45,348 nucleotides of DNA from a virus, in the IMG/VR virus record IMGVR_UViG_3300031964_000041, positions 1-45,348 of that record, one strand, 5' to 3'. Shown here in pieces: positions 1 to 8,085 of the stretch. Positions within the stretch are counted from its first letter, which is position 1. Every line of letters begins with the position of its first letter. The notes beneath the pieces were generated by a model. It did not search any database, was not told where the DNA came from, and saw only the letters and a program-made list of their open reading frames with translations. Position numbers and translations under genes: made by a program.

Positions 1-125
1 CCGACCATTTTCTGCACGTCGAGCAGTTGCGAACCGCCAAACCGGATCTTCTCCGGCACTTCTGCGTCCGTAAAGACGAAGGCCCCGTTCGGCGTGTCCA
101 GCGTGAGGGTCGCGAACGTGTTCAT
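1..125 (-). CDS. Phage tail-module protein, N-terminal fragment cut by the window edge
   Basis: The first 41 codons of a gene are visible; it begins MNTFATLTLDTPNGAFVF and stays open to the left edge. Its ATG shares one base with the stop of the tape measure gene (TGATG), so the two are probably translationally coupled. Position just after the tape measure suggests a tail or baseplate-hub protein; many contractile-tailed phages carry a DNA-circularisation or DUF6046-like protein here. That family assignment is only positional. The start is well supported by the overlap. Confidence 0.65.
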   Translation of the reverse strand, partial: MNTFATLTLDTPNGAFVFTDAEVPEKIRFGGSQLLDVQKMV

Positions 126-2137
126 CAGTACATCCCCATGCTCGGGGTGAATGGCGTTGAATCAGGATTGAAGCCGGTCGGCCCGGTGGTTTTCGGCGGG
201 ATCAGCTTTGTCGTCACGTGCGCCGCTAGGTCGTGGCTATCGACCTGTACCTGCACGTGCACTTGAGGGTGCGCATTCGACGGATGACCGGCTGTTACGC
301 CATGTGCCGCGCTCGGATCTATCCCTCTCGGGGTTGAACCGGGCGGAGGCGGTGCCGTTGGCATCAGGTTGTTCAGCGCATACTTCAGTCCTGATGCAAG
401 CGCATATGCAATACCGCCAGCGATGACTGCGCCCACTGCAATCATGCCGCCGGCTGCCGCAAGCGTTGTTGCACCGATTTCTGCTGCTGTCGCGCCAAGT
501 ACTGCGCGCCCAATAAGGGTGCCAACGCTTGTTGCGATGTATTTCGAAAGGCCGACTACGCCTTTATTAACCATGCCGGCAGCGCCTTTCGCGCCAGCCC
601 ATGCCGACATGCCTGCTACCGCCCCGGCGAACAACATACCCGCGTCCAACGCGGTGCCTCCGGCCGGGTGACCCTTCGTGAAGCCCGCTGTCCAACCAAG
701 TGCCGCATTGGCACCACCCAGCACCGCATTGACCGGCCCCATCAGCGTCGCAGTGCCATTCATTAGCGTAATATTCGCCAGCGCGATGGTCTGATCGGCC
801 TTGGCAACAGTGCTCCACTGGGAAATCATTTTCCCCAGCTCCGTCGGGGCCATGGAGGTGTTCTTCAAGTCGGACAGAGCGCCCAGGTTTGAGAGCGTCG
901 AATCCTCACTGAAAAACGATGCACCGCGCGCGCCTTGCACGCCGAATGCCATTCTGAGCAGGGCATTGAACTGCAACGGCTCCATCTTTTGGCGGTCTTC
1001 GGCGAGAATTGCGACCTCTTTCATCAGGTCCATGCTGCCGTTTTTGTAAAACTGGGACTCGTTGCCTTTGTACAGCCCCAGGTCGTGCAACGCCTCGTTC
1101 TGCTTCTTGTTCGAGAACAGACCACTTCCGAGGGTATTCGGCAATGCGTTCGCGGCCATGGCATTCAGCCAAGTGCCCGATTTCGTGTTCATAATGCCGC
1201 CCTGCATCATCGTGGCGACGAGCAACATGACGTCGCTCGAGTTCGCGCCAGCGGCATGCAGTGACGGCAGCGCGTAGCTCGCGGCACGCGAGATCTGGCT
1301 CAGCGATGCGTGCGAAGTGAGCGATGCCTGCATCATCGATTCAAACAATGCACCGGCCTGCTTCGGGTCGTACGCGCCTGCCATGTGCGCCAGTCCGATG
1401 AAGGCGTTCGCGGCCTCGGGAAGCGGCACACCCTTGAGCTTCGCCTCGCCGGCCATGTAGGGCATTGCGGCGTCCATCAATTCCACCTGCTTGGCGGCAG
1501 GCAACGTCCGCATCAAGCGCGAACCTTCCAACATCGCATCGGCGAACGGCTCGATCTTGCCGCCTGTCGCGAAAGCGTACTGTGCCGCATAGGCCAATTC
1601 ACGCTGGCGCAGCGCCTCGGATACAATCCCCCATTGATCTGCTGGTACTTGCGACGTCGCCGCCGCTTTAACGTTGGTGTCTCCAAGGCGTGCGTTTTCA
1701 TACACGCCGTACAGCAGCCCAGCGGCTGCAACACCAGCGCTGGTAGCGACGCGGCCGCCGGACGGGCCGCCGGATTCACCACCGGAACCGCCTCCATCCG
1801 GGCGACCGCCACCACCTGGCGGGCGTATGCCGCTAGATTCAGCGCGAGCCGCCGCCATGTTGCGGGCAAGATCGCCGCTGCTGGCTGCCATCGTGTCGAG
1901 CACGTAGCTGGCGCGAGTGAGACTTCCAGCGCTATCGCCCAAGGCAGTCGCTGCGGCTGCGGCCTTCTCGAAGTTACGCGCCATGCCGGCGCCGGCCGTA
2001 GAAGCCTTGCGCGCATTCTCGGCGAACTCGATCATCGCGGAGTTCGCCTTGTTCGCCCACTCGACGATGATCATCAGCCGGTTGCTGACGTTGTCCTCAA
2101 GGTTGGCGCTGACGCCGATGGCAAAAGCGTTGATCAT
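125..2137 (-). CDS. Tail tape measure protein
   Basis: This 670-residue protein has the features of a tape measure: alanine-rich helical N-terminal third, a Gly/Pro-rich hinge around residues 103-130, and long hydrophobic alanine/glycine segments around residues 480-590 that resemble the membrane-inserting part of such proteins. It is the largest protein of the late cluster and lies downstream of tube and chaperone genes, the usual order. Tape measures set tail length during assembly and are ejected with DNA. It overlaps the upstream gene by 4 bases and the downstream gene by 1 base. At 670 residues it is short for the class, predicting a short tail. Confidence 0.85.
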   Translation of the reverse strand: MINAFAIGVSANLEDNVSNRLMIIVEWANKANSAMIEFAENARKASTAGAGMARNFEKAAAAATALGDSAGSLTRASYVLDTMAASSGDLARNMAAARAESSGIRPPGGGGRPDGGGSGGESGGPSGGRVATSAGVAAAGLLYGVYENARLGDTNVKAAATSQVPADQWGIVSEALRQRELAYAAQYAFATGGKIEPFADAMLEGSRLMRTLPAAKQVELMDAAMPYMAGEAKLKGVPLPEAANAFIGLAHMAGAYDPKQAGALFESMMQASLTSHASLSQISRAASYALPSLHAAGANSSDVMLLVATMMQGGIMNTKSGTWLNAMAANALPNTLGSGLFSNKKQNEALHDLGLYKGNESQFYKNGSMDLMKEVAILAEDRQKMEPLQFNALLRMAFGVQGARGASFFSEDSTLSNLGALSDLKNTSMAPTELGKMISQWSTVAKADQTIALANITLMNGTATLMGPVNAVLGGANAALGWTAGFTKGHPAGGTALDAGMLFAGAVAGMSAWAGAKGAAGMVNKGVVGLSKYIATSVGTLIGRAVLGATAAEIGATTLAAAGGMIAVGAVIAGGIAYALASGLKYALNNLMPTAPPPPGSTPRGIDPSAAHGVTAGHPSNAHPQVHVQVQVDSHDLAAHVTTKLIPPKTTGPTGFNPDSTPFTPSMGMY

Positions 2138-2616
2138 TTTTTACCTGCGATAGTGTCTTCGACGGCCTGCCCAACCAGATTCGCGACTACTTCAGCGTTG
2201 CGATACATTGCTGTTCCGAGTACTGGGCGCGGCGGAATGCCTTCGGGTGTGCCAACCTCCTGATACACCATAATTTCACTCTCACTGCCGACCACGAATG
2301 CCTTCGGCTCAGTTTCGTGCTTGATGCTTTCGCGCAAATCGCCCGTGACGAGCAGCGGGGTATTCTCGCCAGCGTCGTCAGCGGCTTCACCGTTGACAAT
2401 CGCCATGTTGTGCTGCCATTTTGTCGCGTCCTTCAGTTCTTCCCACGGGGTCATTGGCCCCATGTCTTCGCGCTGGTAATGGCCGAACTCGGCCTTCGCT
2501 GCAGCCTCCACCACTAGGGCACCCGCTTCCATCGCTGTCGCATATGCGGCCTCTAGTTCTGCTGCCGCACGCTCTATCGCCCGAGCGAAGGCGCCGAATG
2601 ACTTGTATTCCTTCAT
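2134..2616 (-). CDS. HK97 gp10-like / virion morphogenesis protein
   Basis: The 160-residue protein starts MKEYKSFGAFARAIERA. The C-terminal half contains LLVTGDLRESI followed by YQEVGTPEGIPPRPVL, a pattern shared by HK97 gp10-like tail-completion and Mu G / P2 S-like morphogenesis proteins. I chose the ATG at 2616 because it overlaps the end of the frameshifted chaperone frame (ATGA). The open frame extends upstream to 2685, but that part is antisense-frame shadow of the frameshift extension. Its position between chaperone and tape measure is less usual for this family, which normally sits near the connector genes. Confidence 0.7.
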   Translation of the reverse strand: MKEYKSFGAFARAIERAAAELEAAYATAMEAGALVVEAAAKAEFGHYQREDMGPMTPWEELKDATKWQHNMAIVNGEAADDAGENTPLLVTGDLRESIKHETEPKAFVVGSESEIMVYQEVGTPEGIPPRPVLGTAMYRNAEVVANLVGQAVEDTIAGKK

Positions 2617-3145
2617 TTCGGGGCGATCCACTCCATACGCGACCAAGAGAACTTGCGGCCTTCGATTTCGCCTGACGCCACGCAAAACCCGAGCAATTCA
2701 GTGCGCGAGAACCGATTCACGACATCCCACGGGACGCCGGCTTTCGTCAGCATCAATACCTGGCGCACACCAGCGTCCCGGCTTATTTTTTTGCTGCTTG
2801 GACGTCTTCCTTGCCGTCGAACAGCTTCACGCCGTTGGTGAGCGCGGCCAGGCCCTTGTGCCCCAGTCGACCGATCAGCGCCTTAACCTGCAACAGCGAC
2901 GTCGGCAGGAAAATCGGCTCAGCATCGATCCCGCTCAAATAGATCAACGGCAGGCACATCTGAACGAAACGGGTGTTCTCGGAGGCTTCGTTGCCGATGG
3001 CCAGCACGATTTCGTACTGCGCAAGCGGGCCGGGATAGGTCAGGGTCAACTTGCGGCCGTCTGCCACATCGACCACCACCGTGTCACCATTCAACACAGG
3101 GGCGGCTGCGGCGCCGCTGGTTTCAGTCACTTGAAGTTCGGTCAT
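2613..3145 (-). CDS. Frameshifted tail assembly chaperone (gpGT-like fusion)
   Basis: This is the predicted -1 frameshift product of the gene at 2783-3145. The zero frame ends GCA AAA AAA TAA. Slipping back one base at the A AAA AAA heptamer continues as ISRDAGVRQV and stays open for 57 codons to a TGA at 2613-2615, giving about 177 residues. The extension includes GVPWDVVNRFSRTELL, and its stop overlaps the next start. Lambda G/GT and equivalents in most long-tailed phages use the same arrangement, the T part recruiting tail tube while G coats the tape measure. Frameshifting efficiency cannot be judged from sequence. Confidence 0.8.
2783..3145 (-). CDS. Tail assembly chaperone, zero-frame product (gpG-like)
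   Basis: A 120-residue protein starting MTELQVTETSG and ending in VQAAKK. It lies between the tail tube and tape measure genes, where the gpG-type chaperone normally sits, and its stop codon is immediately preceded by a canonical -1 slippery heptamer. In known phages this abundant form binds and solubilises the tape measure during tail assembly and is absent from the virion. The assignment rests on context, size and the frameshift signal rather than on a recognised motif. Confidence 0.75.
   Translation of the reverse strand: MTELQVTETSGAAAAPVLNGDTVVVDVADGRKLTLTYPGPLAQYEIVLAIGNEASENTRFVQMCLPLIYLSGIDAEPIFLPTSLLQVKALIGRLGHKGLAALTNGVKLFDGKEDVQAAKK
2786..2792 (-). other. Programmed -1 ribosomal frameshift site (A AAA AAA)
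   Basis: Seven consecutive T on the plus strand give A7 in the mRNA, directly before the UAA stop of the chaperone frame, with phase matching the X XXY YYZ rule. The -1 frame downstream is open for 57 codons and ends exactly at the next start codon. Confidence 0.85.
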
Positions 3146-3580
3146 TTACAGGGGTCCAATGCGAGTGCTGGCGGCGAACGAAACCTTTTGAATCACGTTC
3201 TTTTCGGCTTCGATATCGCCGGCATCTTCGAAAAACAGCACGACGCCCTGCAATTGCCACGAGGTCGGGGGCCCATTGACCTCATTGATCGTTTCCGAGA
3301 TGAAGCCGGCCGGCTGATTCACGCCCGCGTAGTAAGCGGCTTCGAACTGCGAGAAGTACGTGTCGAGGGTGGCATCGGCGCGCGAAATCTCGAACGAGCC
3401 TTCCCAGCCGCCCTCTTGAAACGTGAGGATGATGGGCAGGCTTCCGATCGGCTTGACCGTGATCGAGCTCTTGATCTTTTTCTTCGAAAACTTCGTCAGC
3501 GTGGGGAGCGTGAGCAGACCGGTCGGCGTCAAGACGTCGAAGCGATAATCACTCCCAATTGAGAGACCGTTTAACGGCAT
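3146..3580 (-). CDS. Tail tube protein
   Basis: A 144-residue protein starting MPLNGLSIGSDYRFDVLTPTG. It directly follows the sheath gene and precedes the tail assembly chaperone, the fixed position of the tube gene in contractile-tailed phages. Beta-strand-rich composition with segments SSITVKPIGSLPIILTF and SWQLQGVVLFFEDAGDI fits the tube fold, in which stacked hexamers form the DNA channel inside the sheath. Stop and next start are adjacent (the chaperone starts at 3145). No diagnostic motif was used beyond context, size and composition. Confidence 0.75.
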   Translation of the reverse strand: MPLNGLSIGSDYRFDVLTPTGLLTLPTLTKFSKKKIKSSITVKPIGSLPIILTFQEGGWEGSFEISRADATLDTYFSQFEAAYYAGVNQPAGFISETINEVNGPPTSWQLQGVVLFFEDAGDIEAEKNVIQKVSFAASTRIGPL

Positions 3581-3597
3581 GGCGTGCTCCAGAATGC

Positions 3598-3618
3598 AAA
3601 AAGCCGCCCGGAGGCGGC
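3598..3618 (-). terminator. Intrinsic terminator between sheath and tube genes
   Basis: On the minus strand GCCGCC-TCCG-GGCGGC is followed by TTTTT. The stem and loop are identical to the terminator at 5682-5702. Confidence 0.8.
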
Positions 3619-3637
3619 CTGCATGGGTTGGGAATGA

Positions 3638-5632
3638 TTACTGCGGGGTGACGGTGACCGACTGGCCGCCTTCGATGTTGACGAGGAACATCCGAACAAT
3701 GCTCAGGTACGTGACCATGACGGTCGCGACCATGTAGCCCAACGCTACCTGACTCATCGGGTTGTTCGCCGCATTGAGCTGCACCGACCAGCCGGGTTGC
3801 GTCGGCGCATTCACATTGCCGATCATGTTGTTCGCCTGCAGATTCGCAAAGAACGCATCCATCGCGCCCTTCACATTGCGCCGCAGGTTGATCGTCTGCA
3901 CCTTGCCCGGTACATAGCCGAACGCGCTCGCGATCGTGAACGCGATGTAGTTGGTCATGCGCGTGTAATTGTCGCCGTTCGTCGCGCTGTTGCTGCTGGC
4001 GTTCTGACCAGTGCGGCATGCAAAGATGGATCCAGCCGGGGCGCCGAGCGTCAGTACCTCAAGCCGTGAGGTGGCGCACTGTGCGATTTGCGCATCGCTG
4101 TACGGCAAGTTCTGCATACTGCTCTGCGTCGCCAGCACACCCGCGATCGGGGCATTGAGAATCGATTGCTCCGGGCTGGTTGCGGCTTGCAAGGCAGAGG
4201 TGAAGGTCGCGGGCGACACCAGGCGCTGCACGCCGTTGACGGTGTCGTTGTAATACGACCAGTCGCCCACGAGACATGCGAATCCGTAACCATCGACACC
4301 GGAATTGGCGAGGTTGGTCGCACTGGTGGTGATGCTGGTACCCACCGGGTTAGCGCCGTGGAAATAGATGCCCTCCTGCAAGCCAAGAGCGAGTTGCGCG
4401 CTCCAGGTAGCCGGCGTCTGGCAGTCGATCAGGTTGCCAACTTGCGCGCCCGACTTGCGCAGCGCATACATACCAGAGCGGGTCAGGCCGTCTGCGCCGA
4501 CCAGCGTGTTATCGGTGACGCCATACGCGCCATCGGTACCGCCGGAGAGCGTATAGGTGTTCGTCAGGTTCGGTGCATTCGCGGAAGTGCCCAGTGTCGC
4601 GATGCAATTCACCGAGGGGCCGCGCAAGCCGGTCTGGCCGTTGTTCACGGCGTTGACCATGTTGAGCCATACACTGGTGGTCAGCGCGATCGATCCGCCG
4701 GTACCGCCGCCGCCCGTGAGTGTTGCGGTTGCCGAGGTATAGGCCGCACCCGGAGTGACTGGCGTGAAGGCGCCGAGGCCCCACACCATATTCACGAGTG
4801 CGCCGACACCGACACCCGAAGTCGAGGCGGGAGCGACCGCGGTCGTCGGGGCCACACCACCAGTCAGCGCGCCAGCATTGAAGACCACCAGCGACGTGAT
4901 GATGCCCGAGGCAGCGGTAACCGTCAGGATCACGCCATTCGCCATCGTGATCGTGTCGCCAGTCACGTAGCCAGTGCCGCCGCTCGCACCGCCTCCAGTC
5001 ACGTTGGCCGACAGCACTTCGAGGCTGATGATGCCGGTCGCCTGCACGCCATTGGCGCCCTGTGGCGCGGAAATGGACAGCGCCGGGACCGAGGTAAAGC
5101 CGGTGCCCGGCGTGACCGCGCCGCTACTCACGCCCTGCGAGAGGTTGTTGAACACCTCCGGCGTGAAGCCTGCGCGCTGAATTGTCAGCTTGTAGGTATT
5201 GGCCGCGGTGCCCGCTACAATCGAGGACGTGATGCCGTTGCCGACGATTCCGGTGTACATGCCGGTAAGCGTCATCCCGGTGACCGGTGAGCCGAGCGTA
5301 TCTTTCAGGGCTGCACTGGCCGCCGTATCCGTGCCGTCCGACACGCGCACCAGGATGTAATTCTGGACGTTGTTCATGTCACCGATCGCCACCGCCGTGG
5401 CAATGTCATGCTGGCGGAACGTGATCGGGCCGACCATTTGCTGCGCCTGCGCGCTGTTGCCGATGCCCATCATGGCGGCATTGACCGGGCCCCACGAACC
5501 GACGCCGACCAGACCAAGACCATCGGTCGGCACGCCGTTGATATAGGCGATGCTGGGCGGCTGGATGATGACGTACAGGTCGGGGGCCTGCAGTGCGGTG
5601 ACGTTTAAATTGCCTGCTTGGTACACTGGCAT
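3638..5632 (-). CDS. Contractile tail sheath protein
   Basis: The 664-residue protein starts MPVYQAGNLNVTALQAPDLYVIIQPPS. The N-terminal VGVGSWGPVNAAMMGIGN segment and the C-terminal region ending NIEGGQSVTVTPQ resemble sheath proteins of the subtilisin-like tail sheath family. Sheath subunits surround the tube and contract at infection. Between about residues 165 and 330 there is a Gly/Thr/Val-rich stretch with repeated TPGTGFTS, GGTGYVTGD and TPGAAYTS units, which looks like an inserted surface domain and accounts for the larger than usual length (typical 380-500). Terminators lie on both sides, so the gene may be a separately terminated unit. Confidence 0.85.
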   Translation of the reverse strand: MPVYQAGNLNVTALQAPDLYVIIQPPSIAYINGVPTDGLGLVGVGSWGPVNAAMMGIGNSAQAQQMVGPITFRQHDIATAVAIGDMNNVQNYILVRVSDGTDTAASAALKDTLGSPVTGMTLTGMYTGIVGNGITSSIVAGTAANTYKLTIQRAGFTPEVFNNLSQGVSSGAVTPGTGFTSVPALSISAPQGANGVQATGIISLEVLSANVTGGGASGGTGYVTGDTITMANGVILTVTAASGIITSLVVFNAGALTGGVAPTTAVAPASTSGVGVGALVNMVWGLGAFTPVTPGAAYTSATATLTGGGGTGGSIALTTSVWLNMVNAVNNGQTGLRGPSVNCIATLGTSANAPNLTNTYTLSGGTDGAYGVTDNTLVGADGLTRSGMYALRKSGAQVGNLIDCQTPATWSAQLALGLQEGIYFHGANPVGTSITTSATNLANSGVDGYGFACLVGDWSYYNDTVNGVQRLVSPATFTSALQAATSPEQSILNAPIAGVLATQSSMQNLPYSDAQIAQCATSRLEVLTLGAPAGSIFACRTGQNASSNSATNGDNYTRMTNYIAFTIASAFGYVPGKVQTINLRRNVKGAMDAFFANLQANNMIGNVNAPTQPGWSVQLNAANNPMSQVALGYMVATVMVTYLSIVRMFLVNIEGGQSVTVTPQ

Positions 5633-5649
5633 GGACGAGCTCCGGGCGT

Positions 5650-5672
5650 AAAAAAACCCGCACGCGGCGGGT
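5650..5672 (-). terminator. Intrinsic terminator upstream of sheath, third of three
   Basis: On the minus strand CCCGC-CGCGT-GCGGG is followed by seven T. It lies about 20 bases before the sheath start codon. Confidence 0.8.
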
Positions 5673-5681
5673 CTAGAAATG

Positions 5682-5702
5682 AAAAAGCCGCCCGGAGGCG
5701 GC
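5682..5702 (-). terminator. Intrinsic terminator upstream of sheath, second of three
   Basis: On the minus strand GCCGCC-TCCG-GGCGGC is followed by TTTTT, the same core as at 3598-3618. Confidence 0.8.
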
Positions 5703-5710
5703 CGTAAACG

Positions 5711-5732
5711 AAAAAAGCCACCCGAAGGCGGC
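5711..5732 (-). terminator. Intrinsic terminator upstream of sheath, first of three
   Basis: On the minus strand GCCGCC-TTCG-GGTGGC is followed by six T, about 20 bases after the stop of the 80-residue gene. Confidence 0.8.
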
Positions 5733-5752
5733 TTATGCGAAGGTGGGCGTGT

Positions 5753-5995
5753 CTAGTGGACTGCAGTCATCAGTAGGTGCGGCGGGATTTTCACGTTCGG
5801 CTTGTGGCCATCAATGAACCAGACCTGAATCTGCCAGGCGTGCCGGCTCCAGTCGAGGCTGAATTGATCGCGCATGATCTGGATGAATGCCTTCTTGATG
5901 CGAACGCAGACAGGCGGCGTTGCCTCCTGACCGACGAAGCGCTCGACCGCTATTTTGAGCGCCATGCCAGCCGCGCGACTGGGATCGGCAATCAT
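5753..5995 (-). CDS. Small protein of the connector-to-tail region
   Basis: An 80-residue protein, starting MIADPSRAAGMALKIAVER and containing WQIQVWFIDGHKPNVKIPP. The start overlaps the stop of the upstream 66-residue gene as ATGA. I do not recognise the family. It is the last gene before the triple terminator, so it closes the head and connector transcription block. Confidence 0.6.
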   Translation of the reverse strand: MIADPSRAAGMALKIAVERFVGQEATPPVCVRIKKAFIQIMRDQFSLDWSRHAWQIQVWFIDGHKPNVKIPPHLLMTAVH

Positions 5996-6192
5996 CCGAT
6001 CACCTTATGCACGAAATGGGCGTTTTCGCCGGACTTCACTGCGGCGATTTCGGCCGGATCGCGGATCGCATCGCCCTTGCGGTAATTCGCGAAGGCGTGA
6101 CGCACCACTAGATAGTGGCCCAGCGTGTTCACCGGCTCAGCGGAAGCGTCTACCTGCTCGGTCGTTCCTGCATCGGATTGTTTCGTTGCCAT
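5992..6192 (-). CDS. Small structural-region protein, 66 residues
   Basis: Starts MATKQSDAGTTEQVDASAEP and contains HYLVVRHAFANYRKGDAI and the ending HFVHKVIG. The disordered N-terminus followed by a short beta-like segment resembles the other small protein at 8485-8685 in design, but not clearly in sequence. It overlaps the following gene by 4 bases. Function unknown; a head or connector accessory role is suggested only by position. Confidence 0.6.
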   Translation of the reverse strand: MATKQSDAGTTEQVDASAEPVNTLGHYLVVRHAFANYRKGDAIRDPAEIAAVKSGENAHFVHKVIG

Positions 6193-6199
6193 GTGCGCC

Positions 6200-7021
6200 T
6201 CAGATGTTGGTAGTGTGGGTTGTACCGCCGATCGACGTAACGGTTGCGCTCCGATTCGTCACGGTGTTGTCGGTATGGACTGTGATCAGCGCGAACTCGA
6301 CTTCGTACAGTAGGTTACGGCGGTAAATGCGCTGTTTCTGGAGCGTGTCCGTCTCGATGGTGCCGCGATACAACAGGCGCGCCACAGTATTGTCGGGCAG
6401 TACGATGCGCGGTTGCAGTTTGAACGCTGGCTCCAGGACTTTGCCTATGGCATCGCGAATAGCGGGCGTCGGCGCCCAACCGGCGACCATGAAAACCTGT
6501 GCTTGTCGGCCGATTTCATGCTGCATCACGACCGGCACCGAAATATCCGTCTTGATCTCGAAGGCGCCATTGATCACGATCACGTAGCTACTGACCGATG
6601 CGCCGGGAATCAGCGCCGCGAGTGCTGCGGCAATCGTCTCGACCGTGTCGCCCACTTTGACCGCGTAGCTGTACGGCTGGTAATTCACCGTGAGCGTGGC
6701 GGCTTCGCCCGGGTTGATCCTGCCGCCGACAGTCACCATATTCAGGTAGACGATCAGCGATAGTTGCGGCGTGGGAATCGCGTTCTGCGCGTCGTCGTCA
6801 CCGATAAAGCGCGTGGTGTTCTTGCCCATGCCAGGCATCTGGTAGACGCTCACCATGGCGTTGCCGGCCTTGATAATCGCATCCAGTTGCGCCGCAATCG
6901 GCCAGCCAGGAACCACAGTGGCCGCCACCGCGATCGCGCTTGGCTGTGACGCGCCGTTCGGGTATAGCGCTGCGCTCGCTAAACTCACTAGCGTGTTTTG
7001 GACGTCTGACAGATCCGCCAT
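6200..7021 (-). CDS. Structural protein of the neck/tail-connector region, 273 residues
   Basis: Starts MADLSDVQNTLVSLASAALYPNG. The central part, around residues 95-155, is beta-rich, with a short helical segment GDTVETIAAALAALIP that looks like a LysM-like or phage beta-sandwich element. The C-terminal half contains EVEFALITVHTDNTVT. Proteins of this size occur between connectors and sheath in several myoviruses. I cannot assign a specific role; tail terminator or neck protein is plausible by position. Confidence 0.65.
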   Translation of the reverse strand: MADLSDVQNTLVSLASAALYPNGASQPSAIAVAATVVPGWPIAAQLDAIIKAGNAMVSVYQMPGMGKNTTRFIGDDDAQNAIPTPQLSLIVYLNMVTVGGRINPGEAATLTVNYQPYSYAVKVGDTVETIAAALAALIPGASVSSYVIVINGAFEIKTDISVPVVMQHEIGRQAQVFMVAGWAPTPAIRDAIGKVLEPAFKLQPRIVLPDNTVARLLYRGTIETDTLQKQRIYRRNLLYEVEFALITVHTDNTVTNRSATVTSIGGTTHTTNI

Positions 7022-7657
7022 TTATGCCTCAACCAGTTCGAGAAGCGCTTCGTAGCCCAAAAGGCCCTTTTGCGCAGAGACGACCTGGTAATTATCCCCG
7101 TTTTCGTCCGTCACTTGGTCCCGAGTTTGTACGGCACCGTCCGGAAGATAGAAGAATGCAGCGTAAAAGGCCCGTAATGCGTTGTCAGTGGGCAGTTGCG
7201 CGGCCGGTCGGCCTGTTTCCTTCTTGACGCTTAGTACTCCGGGTATTCCCTGAGCGTAAGCGGTATCAAGGTCTGGATTTGGGTACGGCTGCTCGCCCGG
7301 CAGGCTGTTGATCAGTGGTCGCGAGAATGTCAGCGTCTGCGTGCAGCGCAGTGCAATCGGCGGCATCAAACTGTCCATCGCCAGCACGCAATACGTCTCG
7401 CAGCCGACCAGATAATCGCCTACCGCAAGCTGCGACCCATCCACGATGATCTGCCAGTACAACTGATTCGATTTCGACTGCCCGCTATACGTGCCGCCGA
7501 TGTTGAAACTCGCGTTCAAAGTACCGAGCTGGTTCGCAGGCTGGATCGGATTGATCAACACGGGTCCCGGTCGATACAGGCAGTGTGGAGGCCCGATCCG
7601 CAGCGCCGCCTTCGCATACCCCGCGTAAATCTTGGCTTGAATCAGTGCGGCGTCCAT
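7022..7657 (-). CDS. Conserved-type virion protein, 211 residues
   Basis: I take the ATG at 7657, giving MDAALIQAKIYAGYAKAAL, because it shares one base with the stop of the upstream hydrolase gene (TGATG); the frame is open 14 codons further. The protein is beta-rich with ETYCVLAMDSLMPPIALRC in the middle and ends LLGYEALLELVEA. It sits between connector genes and the 273-residue gene and is probably a head-tail joining component. No family recognised. Confidence 0.65.
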   Translation of the reverse strand: MDAALIQAKIYAGYAKAALRIGPPHCLYRPGPVLINPIQPANQLGTLNASFNIGGTYSGQSKSNQLYWQIIVDGSQLAVGDYLVGCETYCVLAMDSLMPPIALRCTQTLTFSRPLINSLPGEQPYPNPDLDTAYAQGIPGVLSVKKETGRPAAQLPTDNALRAFYAAFFYLPDGAVQTRDQVTDENGDNYQVVSAQKGLLGYEALLELVEA

Positions 7658-8085
7658 CAGAGCTCCAACGTGTCGATGCCCATACCAACAGACGAGCACA
7701 GTTCGGATGCGATGGCGACAGCTTCGGCAGAAGTTTTGCCAAGATGCATTGAGGTGATGGCGTAATCCTGGCCGCTGCCAATCGCAGCATACGACCGCAA
7801 TATGCGAATCGGAAACTCATTGTTCGCGTAGATCAATGCGGTGCCATCTGGATCGATGAACAGAATGCGCGCGTAAGTATCTCCGATAGGCGCTGCCAGC
7901 TTTCCCGGCTTGCGTCCCTTGATGCACCAATTGACTATCTCATACGCACGCGGCAGATCGCCTGCGCCGCCCAGCAAAGAGCCGTCATCGAGACGCTGAA
8001 TCTTGCAGACTGGAAACTTCCCGCCATTCATTTCCATCAGGCGATCGGCGGAAAGCGAGCTGCCATCCCAGCAGATAACAGTCAT
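7657..8085 (-). CDS. Proteasome/HslV-like Ntn hydrolase
   Basis: The 142-residue protein begins MTVICWDGSSLSADR. In the HslV / 20S proteasome beta family the mature enzyme starts at a catalytic Thr after Met removal, which Thr2 would provide. An acidic residue (D14), a lysine in a K-x-x-R/K-like context (K28 in VCKIQRL), the segment LLGGAGDLPRAYE, and AIGSGQDYA (residues 101-109) followed by SAEAVAIASEL line up with that fold. It is shorter than HslV (about 175). The product is likely a threonine-type protease or degenerate relative. Its place among connector genes hints at a role in virion maturation, but this is inference. Confidence 0.65.
   Translation of the reverse strand: MTVICWDGSSLSADRLMEMNGGKFPVCKIQRLDDGSLLGGAGDLPRAYEIVNWCIKGRKPGKLAAPIGDTYARILFIDPDGTALIYANNEFPIRILRSYAAIGSGQDYAITSMHLGKTSAEAVAIASELCSSVGMGIDTLEL

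Noticed and set aside
1310-2263. Long plus-strand frame opposite the tape measure gene
   Set aside because: It is Arg/His/Gly-rich without protein-like segments and lies fully opposite a strong minus-strand gene.
2617-2685. Upstream extension of the 160-residue morphogenesis protein to 2685
   Set aside because: These codons overlap the frameshift extension of the chaperone gene in another frame; the ATGA overlap at 2616 is the better start.
4088-5290. 400-codon plus-strand frame opposite the sheath gene
   Set aside because: Arg/Gly/Asp-rich composition of an antisense shadow in GC-rich DNA; the sheath on the other strand is clear.
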